NCBI RefSeq assembly: GCF_030674635.1
Contig: NZ_CP089978.1
Span: 248,001-312,000, forward strand
From: Moraxella sp. ZY210820
GTDB taxonomy: Bacteria; Pseudomonadota; Gammaproteobacteria; Pseudomonadales; Moraxellaceae
Length of the DNA stretch: 64,000 nt
Direction: 5' to 3'
The notes under the pieces were generated by a model. That model had not been told where the DNA came from, did no database searches, and was given only the letters and a program-made list of their open reading frames with translations. Shown in pieces: positions 30,588 through 39,064 of the stretch; the stretch's first letter is position 1, and each line of letters opens with the position of its first letter. The position numbers were made by a program, and so were the translations under genes.

Positions 30588-31256
30588 ATGGATTTTTATG
30601 TGGATTGTGGTAATATAGCACGTCTCAGTAATCATCAAGTAATGTCGGTAGTGAAACAAATGAATAGTTCAAATCAAACATCTTTCGAGGCGAAACGTTT
30701 ATTTCGTTATCATTCTCGTTGTGTGTTAAGACAACCTTATTCTAAATATGACCATAAGCAACGCATAGAAATTGCCAAGTCATTTGTAGAAAATGAGCCA
30801 TTACAAGGTGCAATTGCTGATTATATTTTTATGTATTGGTATGAACTTTCAGCACAAGAGCAAGATTTTTTTGTTGATATTGAACATCGTTTTAAAGTAG
30901 ATACTTTAGCAAAATTTAAGCGATGCATTGCTCAACAAGACTATATTCAATCGATTAGTGATTTGGCAACACGTTGGAGTGTCTTATTAACACCAAGTAA
31001 TGATGTTCCAGTACATCAGCAGATTATTAATAGTGAAGATGCTTTAGTGTTAGCAAATCATATCAGTCAGCAACTTTTACAGGCAAGGGAGGAGAAAAAT
31101 AGCGAGTTATTAGAATTGCTAGAAGATGAATTTATTTCACATTGTATGGCATGTATGGATCGTATTGCATTTTTAACAGTGTGGATGAAGTTGAGTAAAA
31201 AAGATTGGAACTTTACTTCAAAGTGGCATAATTGTCATCAAATTTTAACATATTAA
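30588..31256 (+). CDS. Unknown soluble protein of the Roadblock cluster
   Basis: 222 aa; not recognised. Predicted helical and soluble, with no signal peptide. Distinct pieces are RLFRYHSRCVLRQPYSKYDH, FVENEPLQGAIADYIFMYWYELS and a C-terminal segment with HCMACMDRIAFLTVWMKLSKKDW. The start at 30588 has no obvious ribosome site; an internal ATG at 30642 is an alternative. It lies between the PhnD-like and receiver-like genes, all on the plus strand, so membership of the same functional group is inferred from position only. Confidence 0.5.
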   Translation: MDFYVDCGNIARLSNHQVMSVVKQMNSSNQTSFEAKRLFRYHSRCVLRQPYSKYDHKQRIEIAKSFVENEPLQGAIADYIFMYWYELSAQEQDFFVDIEHRFKVDTLAKFKRCIAQQDYIQSISDLATRWSVLLTPSNDVPVHQQIINSEDALVLANHISQQLLQAREEKNSELLELLEDEFISHCMACMDRIAFLTVWMKLSKKDWNFTSKWHNCHQILTY

Positions 31257-31340
31257 ATTTAGACTATTTCAATTTAGTCATCTAATTTAAATATGATGTC
31301 AAATTATGTGAATATAATCCAAACACCATATGAGAGTATT

Positions 31341-32591
31341 ATGCAATTTTTGTTAATTGGTTTTTCAGAGCAAGCACAAAATGCCTTAGAATTGTTAATT
31401 AGCCGAGAATTTTCCGCACATACTTATGTGAGTATTCCTCGTAAATTATCAACTTATTTATATCCCGTTATTCCCGAAATGGAATCTAGTGTGATAACCA
31501 ATACCGATATGTTCATTATCGATTTAGACGGTATTGGTATGATGAGTTTTAGTGAAGAATATAAAACTCAATTATTATCAATCATTGGGCGAAAGCCAGC
31601 ACTTTTAATTTCACGTCAAATTCAACAAGATTGGCAAGCGTCTTTAGAACAAGTAACTGTAGCTCATATTGAATATGTATTACAGCCTTATAGCCGTGAT
31701 AATATTATTGAGGCATTACAACGTCTTTTATCTGGAGAGCAAGTACCAGTACAAACAACCGTTGATGAAACTCCAGAATTAACATCATTAAATATTGAAA
31801 ATCATAGTTCAGTAGCACAAGCACCTATGGGGCAAGTGGCGATTGCTAAACGTACTCAATTTACTCGTAAATTATTAGAGCAACGCTGGACAAATTTTAA
31901 TGAACAACCCGTATTACAACATTTGCTCAATATCTTTTCACAAAGTATCCCTTTTAAGCTGACGATTTCCCAACATGAAATGTTGGTATTTCCCGAAAAA
32001 AATATGATTCTATTGCAAAAAATGCAAAGTGTGGTTGAATACTTTATCTTGATGAAAAGTTTTACTTTATCTGCACATAAAATCGAATCTGAACCATTGT
32101 ATAGCGATGAATTTATTGTGGTTGAGCAAGAGTTTTTGCAACAAGGGTGTAAGCCTTATCAATTAAACTTATTTTTATGGCAAATTTATCAAGAAATTTT
32201 ACCAGAAAAACTTGAACTTGATGCAACTGATTTGTGTATTAAATTAAATTATATGCCTGATTTTACGAATATGGTCAATGTCCCTGCTTATATGCGTACA
32301 GTGTCATCTGCGTGTTTAGGTCAGCCACAATATTTTGAACAGTTAAGAGTTTTATTCAAATTCTTAACGATTGATAATATTCAGCGTGTATTTTTATTAT
32401 CCGTGTTGAGTAATTATGCAGATATTTCTTATTTTGAAGAAGATATTCTGCATTATAAACCGATAGAAAGTAAGCCTTTATCCTTTGAAATTCCTGCAAC
32501 AGAAGAAAATGAGCAAGTGAAAAATCAACAAGTGATAAAAGCACGTTCTCAAGGTTTCTTTGAACGTTTACTCAAAAAATTAAGTTGGTAA
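31341..32591 (+). CDS. Unknown protein with a receiver-like N-terminus
   Basis: 416 aa from the ATG at 31341, with GAGAG 6 nt upstream; the frame is open 16 codons earlier. The first 130 residues (MQFLLIGFSEQAQNALELLI, TDMFIIDLDGIGMMSF, RKPALLISRQIQQDW, HIEYVLQPYSRDNIIEALQRLL) follow the alternating strand/helix plan of response-regulator receivers, with Asp in the DLDG segment near the phosphorylation position but no clear acidic pair. It is likely a degenerate receiver. The remainder is not recognised and ends in a basic tail (FFERLLKKLSW). It precedes the GTPase gene by about 180 bp. Confidence 0.5.
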   Translation: MQFLLIGFSEQAQNALELLISREFSAHTYVSIPRKLSTYLYPVIPEMESSVITNTDMFIIDLDGIGMMSFSEEYKTQLLSIIGRKPALLISRQIQQDWQASLEQVTVAHIEYVLQPYSRDNIIEALQRLLSGEQVPVQTTVDETPELTSLNIENHSSVAQAPMGQVAIAKRTQFTRKLLEQRWTNFNEQPVLQHLLNIFSQSIPFKLTISQHEMLVFPEKNMILLQKMQSVVEYFILMKSFTLSAHKIESEPLYSDEFIVVEQEFLQQGCKPYQLNLFLWQIYQEILPEKLELDATDLCIKLNYMPDFTNMVNVPAYMRTVSSACLGQPQYFEQLRVLFKFLTIDNIQRVFLLSVLSNYADISYFEEDILHYKPIESKPLSFEIPATEENEQVKNQQVIKARSQGFFERLLKKLSW

Positions 32592-32769
32592 GATAATTTT
32601 AGATTTAATACTCATGATGTAAATCATCGTTCGATGCCTTTGGATATTATCAATGAAATATTAAATAAATTTATTATTGATTGGTAAATTTTATCACAGC
32701 ATCTAACATGATTTGATACAATGAAAATGATGTAATTCAAACCAGTCTCTTATTTGACTGCGGAGTAAA

Positions 32770-33318
32770 ATGATGACAATTTATGCAAATGATTCCAACA
32801 CTTATAAGTTAATTATTGCTGGTCCTGTTGGTGCAGGAAAAACCGAAGCAATTCGTATGCTGTCAGACAAAGGTGTTGTAACCACTGAAGAAGTTGCGAG
32901 TGATGAAGTCAGTAAAATGAAAAGAACCACTACAGTCGCAATGGATTATGGTATTATGAAGTTAGATAGTGGTGAACAGGTACGTTTGTATGGTACACCT
33001 GGACAACGTCGTTTTGACTTTATGTGGGATATTTTAAGTGAAAATTCATTAGGTTTAATTTTATTGCTCAATGCTGAAAATGAAGACCCTGTTGATGATT
33101 TAGCGTATTATTTAGATAGCTTTTTACCATTGATTAAAAGTAGTGCATTAGTTGTTGGTGTAACACACGCTGAAAATATCCCTTGGGACTTGCATCAACG
33201 TTTATCAGAATATTTAGTGGAGCGTGGTATTCCTGCCAATGTCAGTATTGTTGATGCACGAAAGCGTGCTGATATGCAACAATTGGTAAGTTCGTTGGTG
33301 TATATGATTGCGAGTTAA
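32770..33318 (+). CDS. Small Ras-like GTPase (MglA-related, Roadblock-associated)
   Basis: 182 aa. P-loop GPVGAGKTEA (residues 18-27), switch region Thr in MKRTTTVAMDYG, and G3 motif YGTPGQRRFDF. The canonical Asp of DxxGQ is Gly here, as in other bacterial Roadblock-linked ATP/GTP-binding proteins. The normal NKxD specificity motif is missing, with THAE at the place, so nucleotide specificity is uncertain. MglA-type GTPases set cell polarity and drive type IV pilus or gliding motility with MglB. A Roadblock protein at 28771 and a divergent Roadblock-like protein just downstream are likely partners. GGAG lies upstream; the second ATG (32773) is also well placed. Confidence 0.85.
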   Translation: MMTIYANDSNTYKLIIAGPVGAGKTEAIRMLSDKGVVTTEEVASDEVSKMKRTTTVAMDYGIMKLDSGEQVRLYGTPGQRRFDFMWDILSENSLGLILLLNAENEDPVDDLAYYLDSFLPLIKSSALVVGVTHAENIPWDLHQRLSEYLVERGIPANVSIVDARKRADMQQLVSSLVYMIAS

Positions 33319-33354
33319 TATTTAAGCATTGTCATCAAATATCAGGAAGAAATT

Positions 33355-33990
33355 ATGTCTGTAGTTTTATCAGACCCGTATGATGGGTATTTAATGCTGA
33401 CACCGAGTGGAGTGTTTGAAGCTTTTTCTAGCGTAGAACCAACTCGAGAGCAAGAAGCATTACAACAAATATTATCACATCCACATAGTTTGACTGAAAG
33501 TGAATGGTTGGCACAATATCCACATAATTGGTTAGGAGAGTTTACTGCCAAAGGGTGGGTGCAGGTTTTAAAACGTCAATTAATGTCGCCAACCATGCCT
33601 TTAGATCAATTTTTACCTTATGTGGTGGCAAATTTGTCAGGGCAACGCCGTGCTGCCATTGGTTCTGATGAAGGCTTCTGTCTCGCACGTATTGGTTATA
33701 CGCAACAAGAAGCGGATACTTTGAGTGTGGTTGCGGCGGACTTTTTAGATTTTATGGTACGTCAGCAACAACGTGGTTGGGTCATGCAAGGTAAGGCGAT
33801 TTCATTTTTTAATGAAGTTGATTTACTCATGCCAAATACCAGTTTTGTATTTTTATGGATTGATGGTACAGGCTATATTCTCATTTTAGATAGTGAGCCT
33901 TTGACTAATAATCGTGCATTTGTGGAATTAATTTGGGCGATTAAAACATCTGGTTTGCGTTTTGAACATTCTAAAGATGAAGATAAATAA
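33355..33990 (+). CDS. Unknown protein with divergent Roadblock-like C-terminus
   Basis: 211 aa, 36 bp after the GTPase stop, RBS AGGAAG. The N-terminal half (SDPYDGYLMLTPSGVFEAFS; LTESEWLAQYPHNWLGEF) is not recognised. The C-terminal half matches the secondary-structure order of Roadblock/LC7: strand RAAIGSDEGFCLARIGYT, long helix EADTLSVVAADFLDFMVRQQ, strands KAISFFNEVDLLM and FVFLWIDGTGYILILDSEP, then helix RAFVELIWAIKTS. The match is structural by eye, not a clear sequence hit. If correct, it would be the second Roadblock partner of the GTPase. Confidence 0.55.
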   Translation: MSVVLSDPYDGYLMLTPSGVFEAFSSVEPTREQEALQQILSHPHSLTESEWLAQYPHNWLGEFTAKGWVQVLKRQLMSPTMPLDQFLPYVVANLSGQRRAAIGSDEGFCLARIGYTQQEADTLSVVAADFLDFMVRQQQRGWVMQGKAISFFNEVDLLMPNTSFVFLWIDGTGYILILDSEPLTNNRAFVELIWAIKTSGLRFEHSKDEDK

Positions 33991-34070
33991 TGTGATGTTT
34001 AATTTCACGTCATATAGTTGATTTTTATCAGAACAATATACTAATTCAACCTAAAAATTGGTACAGACTT

Positions 34071-34137
34071 GTAGGGGCAAATCACATTTGCCCTGTACAA
34101 ACCTTATGTTTATTGGGCGTATATGATACGCCCCTAC
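34071..34137. repeat. REPIN-like palindrome pair, family A
   Basis: GTAGGGGCAAATCACATTTGCCC, a short linker, then GGGCGTATATGATACGCCCCTAC. The two hairpins have inverted GTAGGGGC / GCCCCTAC ends. About 25 bp of upstream flank (TTCAACCTAAAAATTGGTAC) is shared with the copy at 48396, so the repeated unit is longer than the palindromes. Confidence 0.8.
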
Positions 34138-34166
34138 AGTTTAATGATGAATTGAATTGACTATAT

Positions 34167-34580
34167 TTATTCACTAAATTGTTTAAATTGAGTTTGTGTT
34201 TTGAGTGCCTTCCATTGCAAATCATTAAGTTGGTCTTGCCAAATAACCAATGGGGCAATTTTTTGTTGTGGTTCAAAATAAATCACTACATAAAGACCGT
34301 GATTGAGCATATTACTAATATGTACGTGTTGTTGATGTTTTTTCTTTTTGCATTGGGTAATGAGTGTCCATTGTTTATCTGCCAGATGTCCTAAATAAAT
34401 GACTTGTGTTTGACCATAGATAAAAATTGCAGAGCCGAGCGTAAAAAGGATAAAGCAAACTGCCCAAAATGCAGGCGAAAGATAGGCATAAAGTAAAATT
34501 TGCAATATTATAAAAACCAAACCGTGAAACATGAGTGCTAAACGGCTTGGTCTAAATTGAAATTCACGATATATCGACAT
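34167..34580 (-). CDS. ygfX: YgfX-like inner membrane protein
   Basis: 137 aa. Two close N-terminal membrane helices (about residues 16-52: LMFHGLVFIILQILLYAYLS and AVCFILFTLGSAIFIYG) are followed by a small soluble domain. This is the layout of YgfX (formerly CptA). The gene begins 11 nt after the sdhE stop, the classic sdhE-ygfX order, which supports the call more than sequence alone. YgfX is proposed to affect cell division proteins or to act with SdhE; its biochemical role is unsettled. Confidence 0.7.
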   Translation of the reverse strand: MSIYREFQFRPSRLALMFHGLVFIILQILLYAYLSPAFWAVCFILFTLGSAIFIYGQTQVIYLGHLADKQWTLITQCKKKKHQQHVHISNMLNHGLYVVIYFEPQQKIAPLVIWQDQLNDLQWKALKTQTQFKQFSE

Positions 34581-34591
34581 GGTAAAATGGC

Positions 34592-34855
34592 TTAGTTTCC
34601 ATGTAACATTTGTTTTAACTTTAAAATTAAGGCTTTAAATTCAGGTTTAGGTGGTTCACTGACTTCCATAAACCAATCAAGTAAATCTGGATCTTCCTGT
34701 TCAATCAGTTCGCCAAAAATAGCTTTTTCATTGTCATCAGCTTGTAAATAGTGATTTTTGACATAAGGGTCAAAATAGACATCAAGCTCTTTTAAGCCAC
34801 GTCTTGCACGGTAAATGGTTTTGCGTTGTTCTAAAGTTAAATCGTCAAAATTCAT
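34592..34855 (-). CDS. sdhE: FAD assembly factor SdhE (succinate dehydrogenase maturation)
   Basis: 87 aa from the ATG at 34853-34855, preceded by GAGAAAG; the longer frame upstream is hydrophobic non-coding DNA. The family motif RRGLKELDVYFDPYV (the RGxxE core) and the acidic helix NDEKAIFGELIEQEDPDLLDW are clear (DNEKAIF in the sequence). SdhE binds the flavoprotein SdhA and promotes covalent attachment of FAD. Length is typical for the family. Confidence 0.92.
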   Translation of the reverse strand: MNFDDLTLEQRKTIYRARRGLKELDVYFDPYVKNHYLQADDNEKAIFGELIEQEDPDLLDWFMEVSEPPKPEFKALILKLKQMLHGN

Positions 34856-35069
34856 CGCTGCTTTCTCAATATAAAGGGTAATGGGTATATTATAACTGAA
34901 AAGTATATTATATTTGTTAAAAATGAATAAAATAAACTGATTTAGGACTAATGATAGCATAACTTATTGAATAATATATTTATAATATTTTTAACTATTT
35001 TTGTAATATTTTCCCTAAATATTATCAATTTTGTTAGAATAAGATTATTTGAAATAAAAGGACAATCTA

Positions 35070-35342
35070 ATGATTATTGAAATCGCTACTTTACCACCTG
35101 CTGTACAAGCGTGGGTTAAAACTTTGCCATTTGATGAAGAAATTCATTTAACCAAAACTAATGATAGCCTTGTGATTCAACAACCACTTTTTGATATAGA
35201 ACGCATGAAACAAGCGATAAAAGGTTGTGAAACAAAGGAAGACGCATTGAAAAATGGTGTAGTTGTGCCTGATTTTAAAACCATAGAAGAGTTACAATAT
35301 TGGACAAAACATTTACCTGCATTGGATAAATTAAAATATTAA
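35070..35342 (+). CDS. Orphan antitoxin-like small protein
   Basis: 90 aa with AAAAGGA upstream. The N-terminal part MIIEIATLPPAVQAWVKTLP suggests a small DNA-binding or dimerisation domain. The C-terminal part FDIERMKQAIKGCETKEDAL, ending ELQYWTKHLP, resembles the tail of the antitoxin-like gene at 15122 (FDLDEMKQAVESG ... QRWLQQ). No toxin frame follows: the next gene is convergent, 21 bp away. It is either an orphan antitoxin or part of a degraded module. The function is inferred from this similarity only. Confidence 0.5.
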   Translation: MIIEIATLPPAVQAWVKTLPFDEEIHLTKTNDSLVIQQPLFDIERMKQAIKGCETKEDALKNGVVVPDFKTIEELQYWTKHLPALDKLKY

Positions 35343-35363
35343 TCATCTGTAAAAATTCAAGCC

Positions 35364-36839
35364 TTATTTAGCACGTTGTTGCGATTTAATTTTATCCAAC
35401 AAATCACGAATATGTTGAATATTGAGACTATCTTTGGCTCTGGTGCAAGCTACATACAGTAGGCGTAATTCTTCATCGCTGATTTTATAATCATGAGCAT
35501 TCAGTTTAAATTGATAATCATCTTCCAAATGTACACGTTTCCATTCTAACCCCTTCGCCTTGTGTGCCGTAGAAATAATATAATCTGCCTGTTCAGTTGG
35601 TGTAATTTTGGCTAAGGCTTTTTTCAGTGGATCGGTGCCATGTTCATCAACCAATTTGACTAAGGTTTTTAAATCACTACCTTCGTTGGTTTCGCAATAT
35701 TCATGCACATCATGCCATGAGTTAAACCATGCTAATTCTGGTACATCAACACTACGTTTGCCTTGTTTGAGCTGGCTTGATGCTTCAACAAAACGATTTA
35801 AACGTTGAATATCAGCTTGCAAAGCTACTTTATCGCCTGTGATTAAACCTGATAATAATAATTCCATCGCACGAGCATTGGTACGGCATAAAATGGCATC
35901 ACGGGCTTTATGATGTGGACTGGTAATCACTTTGGATTGATGATTCGGATTGCCCAATAATGGTACTTTTTCGTCCAATGCTGATAAAAAATGATTAGCC
36001 ACTTCAGCAATCGGCTCACCAAAACGGAAAGATGTGGTTAAACGACTTTCTGCTAAAGGCAATTTTTGCATAGCATTCACTGCACCACGCCACGCATAAA
36101 TTTGTTGATGAGCATCGCCCACATAAATCACTTGAGTGTTTTTTTGTTTGAGTAAAATGCCCAACATCAATGGGTCAGCATCTTGGGCTTCATCGAACAA
36201 AATATAGTCGCATGGAATATTTGGTTCAGACAATGCCCATAATTTCAAATAAATATCATGCCCAATGCCTGCTTGATGTTGTGGATTAATCGAATCTAGC
36301 CAACGCCGTTCCAATGCAGGATAGAGATGTTGTTGCAAGTGTTCAATATCATCTTGATGTAACCAATCAGGGGCTTGTAAATGACGTGGTCCAGGATATT
36401 GCGATGCCGTTGAACAAAAATAACTCACGCCATTGGACACCACATTGGCTAATCGGCTAGGCATAAAGGTATATTTTTCATAACGTCCGCCCATCAAACG
36501 GCGTAAAGTAATTGGCTCAAGGCGATATTCTTGGGCTAAAAAACTTGGGCTAAGACGTGGCAAACGTAATTTATCGGTAATATTGCGTGGTACGCTGCGA
36601 AATGCCAATGAATGAAATGTCCGACAATTTACATTTTGATGGAATTTTTGTTGAGCTTCATCGGCAATTGATTTATTAAAAGCGAGATACATTCCCCGTT
36701 TGTGTTGCAAGGCTTGGCTCACCATTTGTAAAGTCGTGGTTTTACCTGTGCCAGCGTAGGCAATCACTTTAAAAGATTGTCCCTGTTGGGCTTGGTTAAT
36801 GGCGGATAATTGCTCATCGGTTGGGGATAAATTGCTCAT
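35364..36839 (-). CDS. UvrD/Rep-family superfamily 1 DNA helicase (short form)
   Basis: 491 aa. Motifs in order: Q motif / Walker A FKVIAYAGTGKTTTL (about 24-38), motif II YILFDEAQDADP (about 215), motif III VYVGDAHQQIYAWRGA, motif IV TTSFRFGEPIA, motif V STAHKAKGLEWKRV and motif VI LLYVACTRAKDSL. This is a compact UvrD-like 3'-5' helicase lacking the large 1B/2B insertions, similar in plan to F-box helicase 1-like bacterial proteins. It is probably involved in recombination or repair. It is the last gene of a minus-strand run that includes hisIE. Confidence 0.85.
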   Translation of the reverse strand: MSNLSPTDEQLSAINQAQQGQSFKVIAYAGTGKTTTLQMVSQALQHKRGMYLAFNKSIADEAQQKFHQNVNCRTFHSLAFRSVPRNITDKLRLPRLSPSFLAQEYRLEPITLRRLMGGRYEKYTFMPSRLANVVSNGVSYFCSTASQYPGPRHLQAPDWLHQDDIEHLQQHLYPALERRWLDSINPQHQAGIGHDIYLKLWALSEPNIPCDYILFDEAQDADPLMLGILLKQKNTQVIYVGDAHQQIYAWRGAVNAMQKLPLAESRLTTSFRFGEPIAEVANHFLSALDEKVPLLGNPNHQSKVITSPHHKARDAILCRTNARAMELLLSGLITGDKVALQADIQRLNRFVEASSQLKQGKRSVDVPELAWFNSWHDVHEYCETNEGSDLKTLVKLVDEHGTDPLKKALAKITPTEQADYIISTAHKAKGLEWKRVHLEDDYQFKLNAHDYKISDEELRLLYVACTRAKDSLNIQHIRDLLDKIKSQQRAK

Positions 36840-36868
36840 TTTATTACGATACTTATTAATGATGAATA

Positions 36869-37309
36869 TTAAAGCTGTGATTTAAAATTTAAATCGGCAA
36901 ATAATTGTTCATCAATATTTAAAAATGCCAAAAGGTATAAACATAAACCAGCAAATAATATTCCTAAATAGAAAAATAATGATGGTAATTGTTGATAAAT
37001 AAGGAAATATGTTAAAAATGCAACAGCAGTATAAAGTAAAAATTGTTTTACCAATGGCATGATATAAAGGGTAATGACACGATGTTGTTGCTCAGTTTCG
37101 CCAATTTTACCACGAATTTTTAAGTTTAGACGTGTAAAAAATAACCATTTTGGATATAAAAACAATTCAAAATGATTTTGTTCAATATGTGTGACGCAAA
37201 TTTGTTGGTTATTTTGATTTGAAAAAGAATTAGGTTGATGTTGAATATTTTGTAATCGTTCAACAATTTGTTGTGATGTTTCAGTACTATAAAATTTTTT
37301 CTTGTACAT
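36869..37309 (-). CDS. Hypothetical membrane protein, paralogue of its neighbour
   Basis: 146 aa from the ATG at 37307-37309, which has AGGAAA upstream; the open frame starts 8 codons earlier. The N-terminal half is soluble and contains HIEQNHFELFLYPKW; two membrane helices follow (QFLLYTAVAFLTYFLIYQQL and LFFYLGILFAGLCLYLLAFL). The layout, and the shared HIEQ(N/S)xF motif followed by basic/aromatic residues and LxxxGxxxPL-like or R-GKIG segments, suggest distant kinship with the product of 37326-37781. Function unknown. It lies downstream of hisIE on the same strand. Confidence 0.5.
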   Translation of the reverse strand: MYKKKFYSTETSQQIVERLQNIQHQPNSFSNQNNQQICVTHIEQNHFELFLYPKWLFFTRLNLKIRGKIGETEQQHRVITLYIMPLVKQFLLYTAVAFLTYFLIYQQLPSLFFYLGILFAGLCLYLLAFLNIDEQLFADLNFKSQL

Positions 37310-37325
37310 GATAGAATTTCCTATA

Positions 37326-37781
37326 TCAATCAAAAATATTTAAACTTTGTTTTAATCGATGTATGCTATATCGATAGGCAATTATAAAACCAATACTAAT
37401 ACTTATAAAATAAGTAATAATGAAATGTATAGCAAAAGACGAAAAATCATAACACTGAAGTACACTTATAAGTATAAACATTTGAAAAATAAATATTTCT
37501 TTGGCTAAAGTTGCTTTGATTTCAATTTTACTTCCTCCTTGATAGGGTAAAGGTGATACCGTGCCATAAAAATTGACACCTAAAGCACCAAAATTCCATG
37601 TTCTAGCAGTTGCTCTAATGTGAAATGATGATTGTTCAATATGTCCAAACCATGATTTTTGACGAGAATAGGAAATAAAATTTTTCCAAGAAATATCATC
37701 GCCTATCTGTTGTGATAAGCGAGATAAAACTTGTTCAGGTAATTCTGAACTGCGTAATTGTGCAGAAAATAAACCTTTCAT
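37326..37781 (-). CDS. Hypothetical membrane protein
   Basis: 151 aa, starting 8 nt after the hisIE stop. The soluble N-terminal region includes FGHIEQSSFHIRATARTWNF and VNFYGTVSPLPYQGGSKIEI; C-terminal membrane helices lie at about 92-108 and 113-135. Proteins with this GHIE-then-membrane layout occur in many bacteria, but I cannot name the family. The tight spacing implies co-transcription with hisIE. The following gene seems to be a diverged duplicate. Confidence 0.5.
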   Translation of the reverse strand: MKGLFSAQLRSSELPEQVLSRLSQQIGDDISWKNFISYSRQKSWFGHIEQSSFHIRATARTWNFGALGVNFYGTVSPLPYQGGSKIEIKATLAKEIFIFQMFILISVLQCYDFSSFAIHFIITYFISISIGFIIAYRYSIHRLKQSLNIFD

Positions 37782-37789
37782 ATTGAAAA

Positions 37790-38572
37790 TTATTTGCTAC
37801 GATTTGCCTTTTCCACCAAACCAGATAAACCTTGACGGCGAGCCAATTCATCAAGCACGAGTTGTGGACTTAAATCAAAATAACCGAGCATGACGATACT
37901 ATGAAACCATAAATCCGCCACTTCATAAATTAAATCATTTTTATTGGCTTCGCTACGTTCATGTTGATAATTTTTAGCAGAAATAATACTTTCTACACTT
38001 TCTTCACCGACTTTTTCTAAAATCTTATTCAGCCCTTTACGATATAAATTCGCCACATAAGATTCATCAGCATTGGCGGATTTACGTTCAATCATCAATT
38101 TGGCTAAATAGTCTAATACATCAACCGTTTCATCAGTGTTGTTTTTTTGTTCGCTACTGTGGATAAGTTGCGATTTATCCGCATGATTATTTTGATAAAT
38201 CTCATCAGGATTTTTCAGTTGAGCATCAACAATTTGCCAACCATCTGCGGTCAGTTTGCGATAAAAACAGCTTTCTCGCCCAGTATGACAGGCAATGCCA
38301 CCGTGCTGTTCAATCATCAAAATAATCACATCAGCATCGCAATCGAGACAGATTTCATGCACGGTTTGAAAATGCCCAGACTCTTCGCCTTTGTGCCATA
38401 ATTTTTGTCGTGAACGAGAATAATACACCGCTTGATTTTTTTCTACGGTCAATTGTAAGGCTTCTTGATTTTGCCAAGCGACCATCAACACTCGCCCTGT
38501 TTGATAATCTTGGGCAATCGCTGGAATTAAGCCATCAGCGTTAAATTTTACTTCGTTGAGCCAAGTTGTCAT
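37790..38572 (-). CDS. hisIE: Bifunctional phosphoribosyl-AMP cyclohydrolase / phosphoribosyl-ATP pyrophosphatase
   Basis: 260 aa. HisI domain at residues about 1-110: [20 protein letters not shown], the zinc/metal motif [10 protein letters not shown], and [10 protein letters not shown] with the catalytic Cys and His residues. HisE domain at about 150-260: [36 protein letters not shown]. It carries out steps 2 and 3 of histidine synthesis. The linker between domains is long and charged (about residues 115-150), making the protein longer than the roughly 200-aa enterobacterial form. The gene is not in a his operon here; two unknown membrane proteins follow. Confidence 0.94.
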   Translation of the reverse strand: MTTWLNEVKFNADGLIPAIAQDYQTGRVLMVAWQNQEALQLTVEKNQAVYYSRSRQKLWHKGEESGHFQTVHEICLDCDADVIILMIEQHGGIACHTGRESCFYRKLTADGWQIVDAQLKNPDEIYQNNHADKSQLIHSSEQKNNTDETVDVLDYLAKLMIERKSANADESYVANLYRKGLNKILEKVGEESVESIISAKNYQHERSEANKNDLIYEVADLWFHSIVMLGYFDLSPQLVLDELARRQGLSGLVEKANRSK

Positions 38573-38818
38573 GAATATTCTCTATTGATTATTGATGTCA
38601 ATATTGTAGCATAACTATAAGATGAATTTTATGAAAAAGTCATGGTAATTGCATTATAAAAAAATATCTATTTGATTTTATTAAATATTTTTAGTCTTTC
38701 AATGTTATTTATTAAAAATAAATTTTAACTAAATCAATCAGTTATCTACATAGTGAGATTGCTCTGTGAAGAATTTAATTTTATAGACCAATCGCATGAG
38801 TGAGTTAAATTTGTTTTT

Positions 38819-38911
38819 ATATCTAATCTATTCCGTAAAGAAGTTTTTGACGCTCAAAAAGTAAACTGGACTGGTTCGATTATTCTTACTCGTCCAGTAA
38901 GTTTTACGTTT
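38819..38911 (+). pseudogene. Relic of the HlyD adaptor gene start
   Basis: Thirty-one codons that correspond to the first 31 residues of the HlyD protein at 40764-42026 (SNLFRKEVFDAQKVNWTG and on to SFTF). 84 of 93 nt are identical. Apart from the start codon (ATA instead of ATG), all differences are synonymous. Homology stops abruptly on both sides. The relic lies upstream of the oxygenase gene, so the module 39065-40744 is flanked by direct repeats. The synonymous pattern shows it derives from a functional, separately evolving allele and is not a recent copy error. Confidence 0.9.
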
Positions 38912-39001
38912 GGAATGGATTTTATAATACAAAAAATGACTACATATTAATCTAATAATTAAATTTTAGTTTATTATTTATCTACCAAATTGTGATTATT
39001 A

Positions 39002-39032
39002 TTGACATTTTTTTTTTTTTTTTAATTATAAT
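39002..39032 (+). promoter_or_regulatory. Bacteriocin operon promoter with 16-T tract in the spacer
   Basis: Perfect -35 TTGACA (39002-39007) and perfect -10 TATAAT (39027-39032) separated by 19 bp, of which 16 are an uninterrupted T tract (39008-39023). Slippage of this tract would move the spacer through 17-19 bp and so change promoter strength. This is the layout of known phase-variable promoters in Neisseria and Haemophilus. The start codon of the first gene is 33 bp downstream. Confidence 0.75.
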
Positions 39033-39064
39033 GCTTTGTAAATATTTTATGGTGAGTAAATTCA

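Noticed and set aside
34592..34960. Longer 122-codon start for sdhE
   Set aside because: The extra N-terminal 35 codons are hydrophobic and unlike the family; the ATG at 34855 gives the standard 87-aa protein with a ribosome site.
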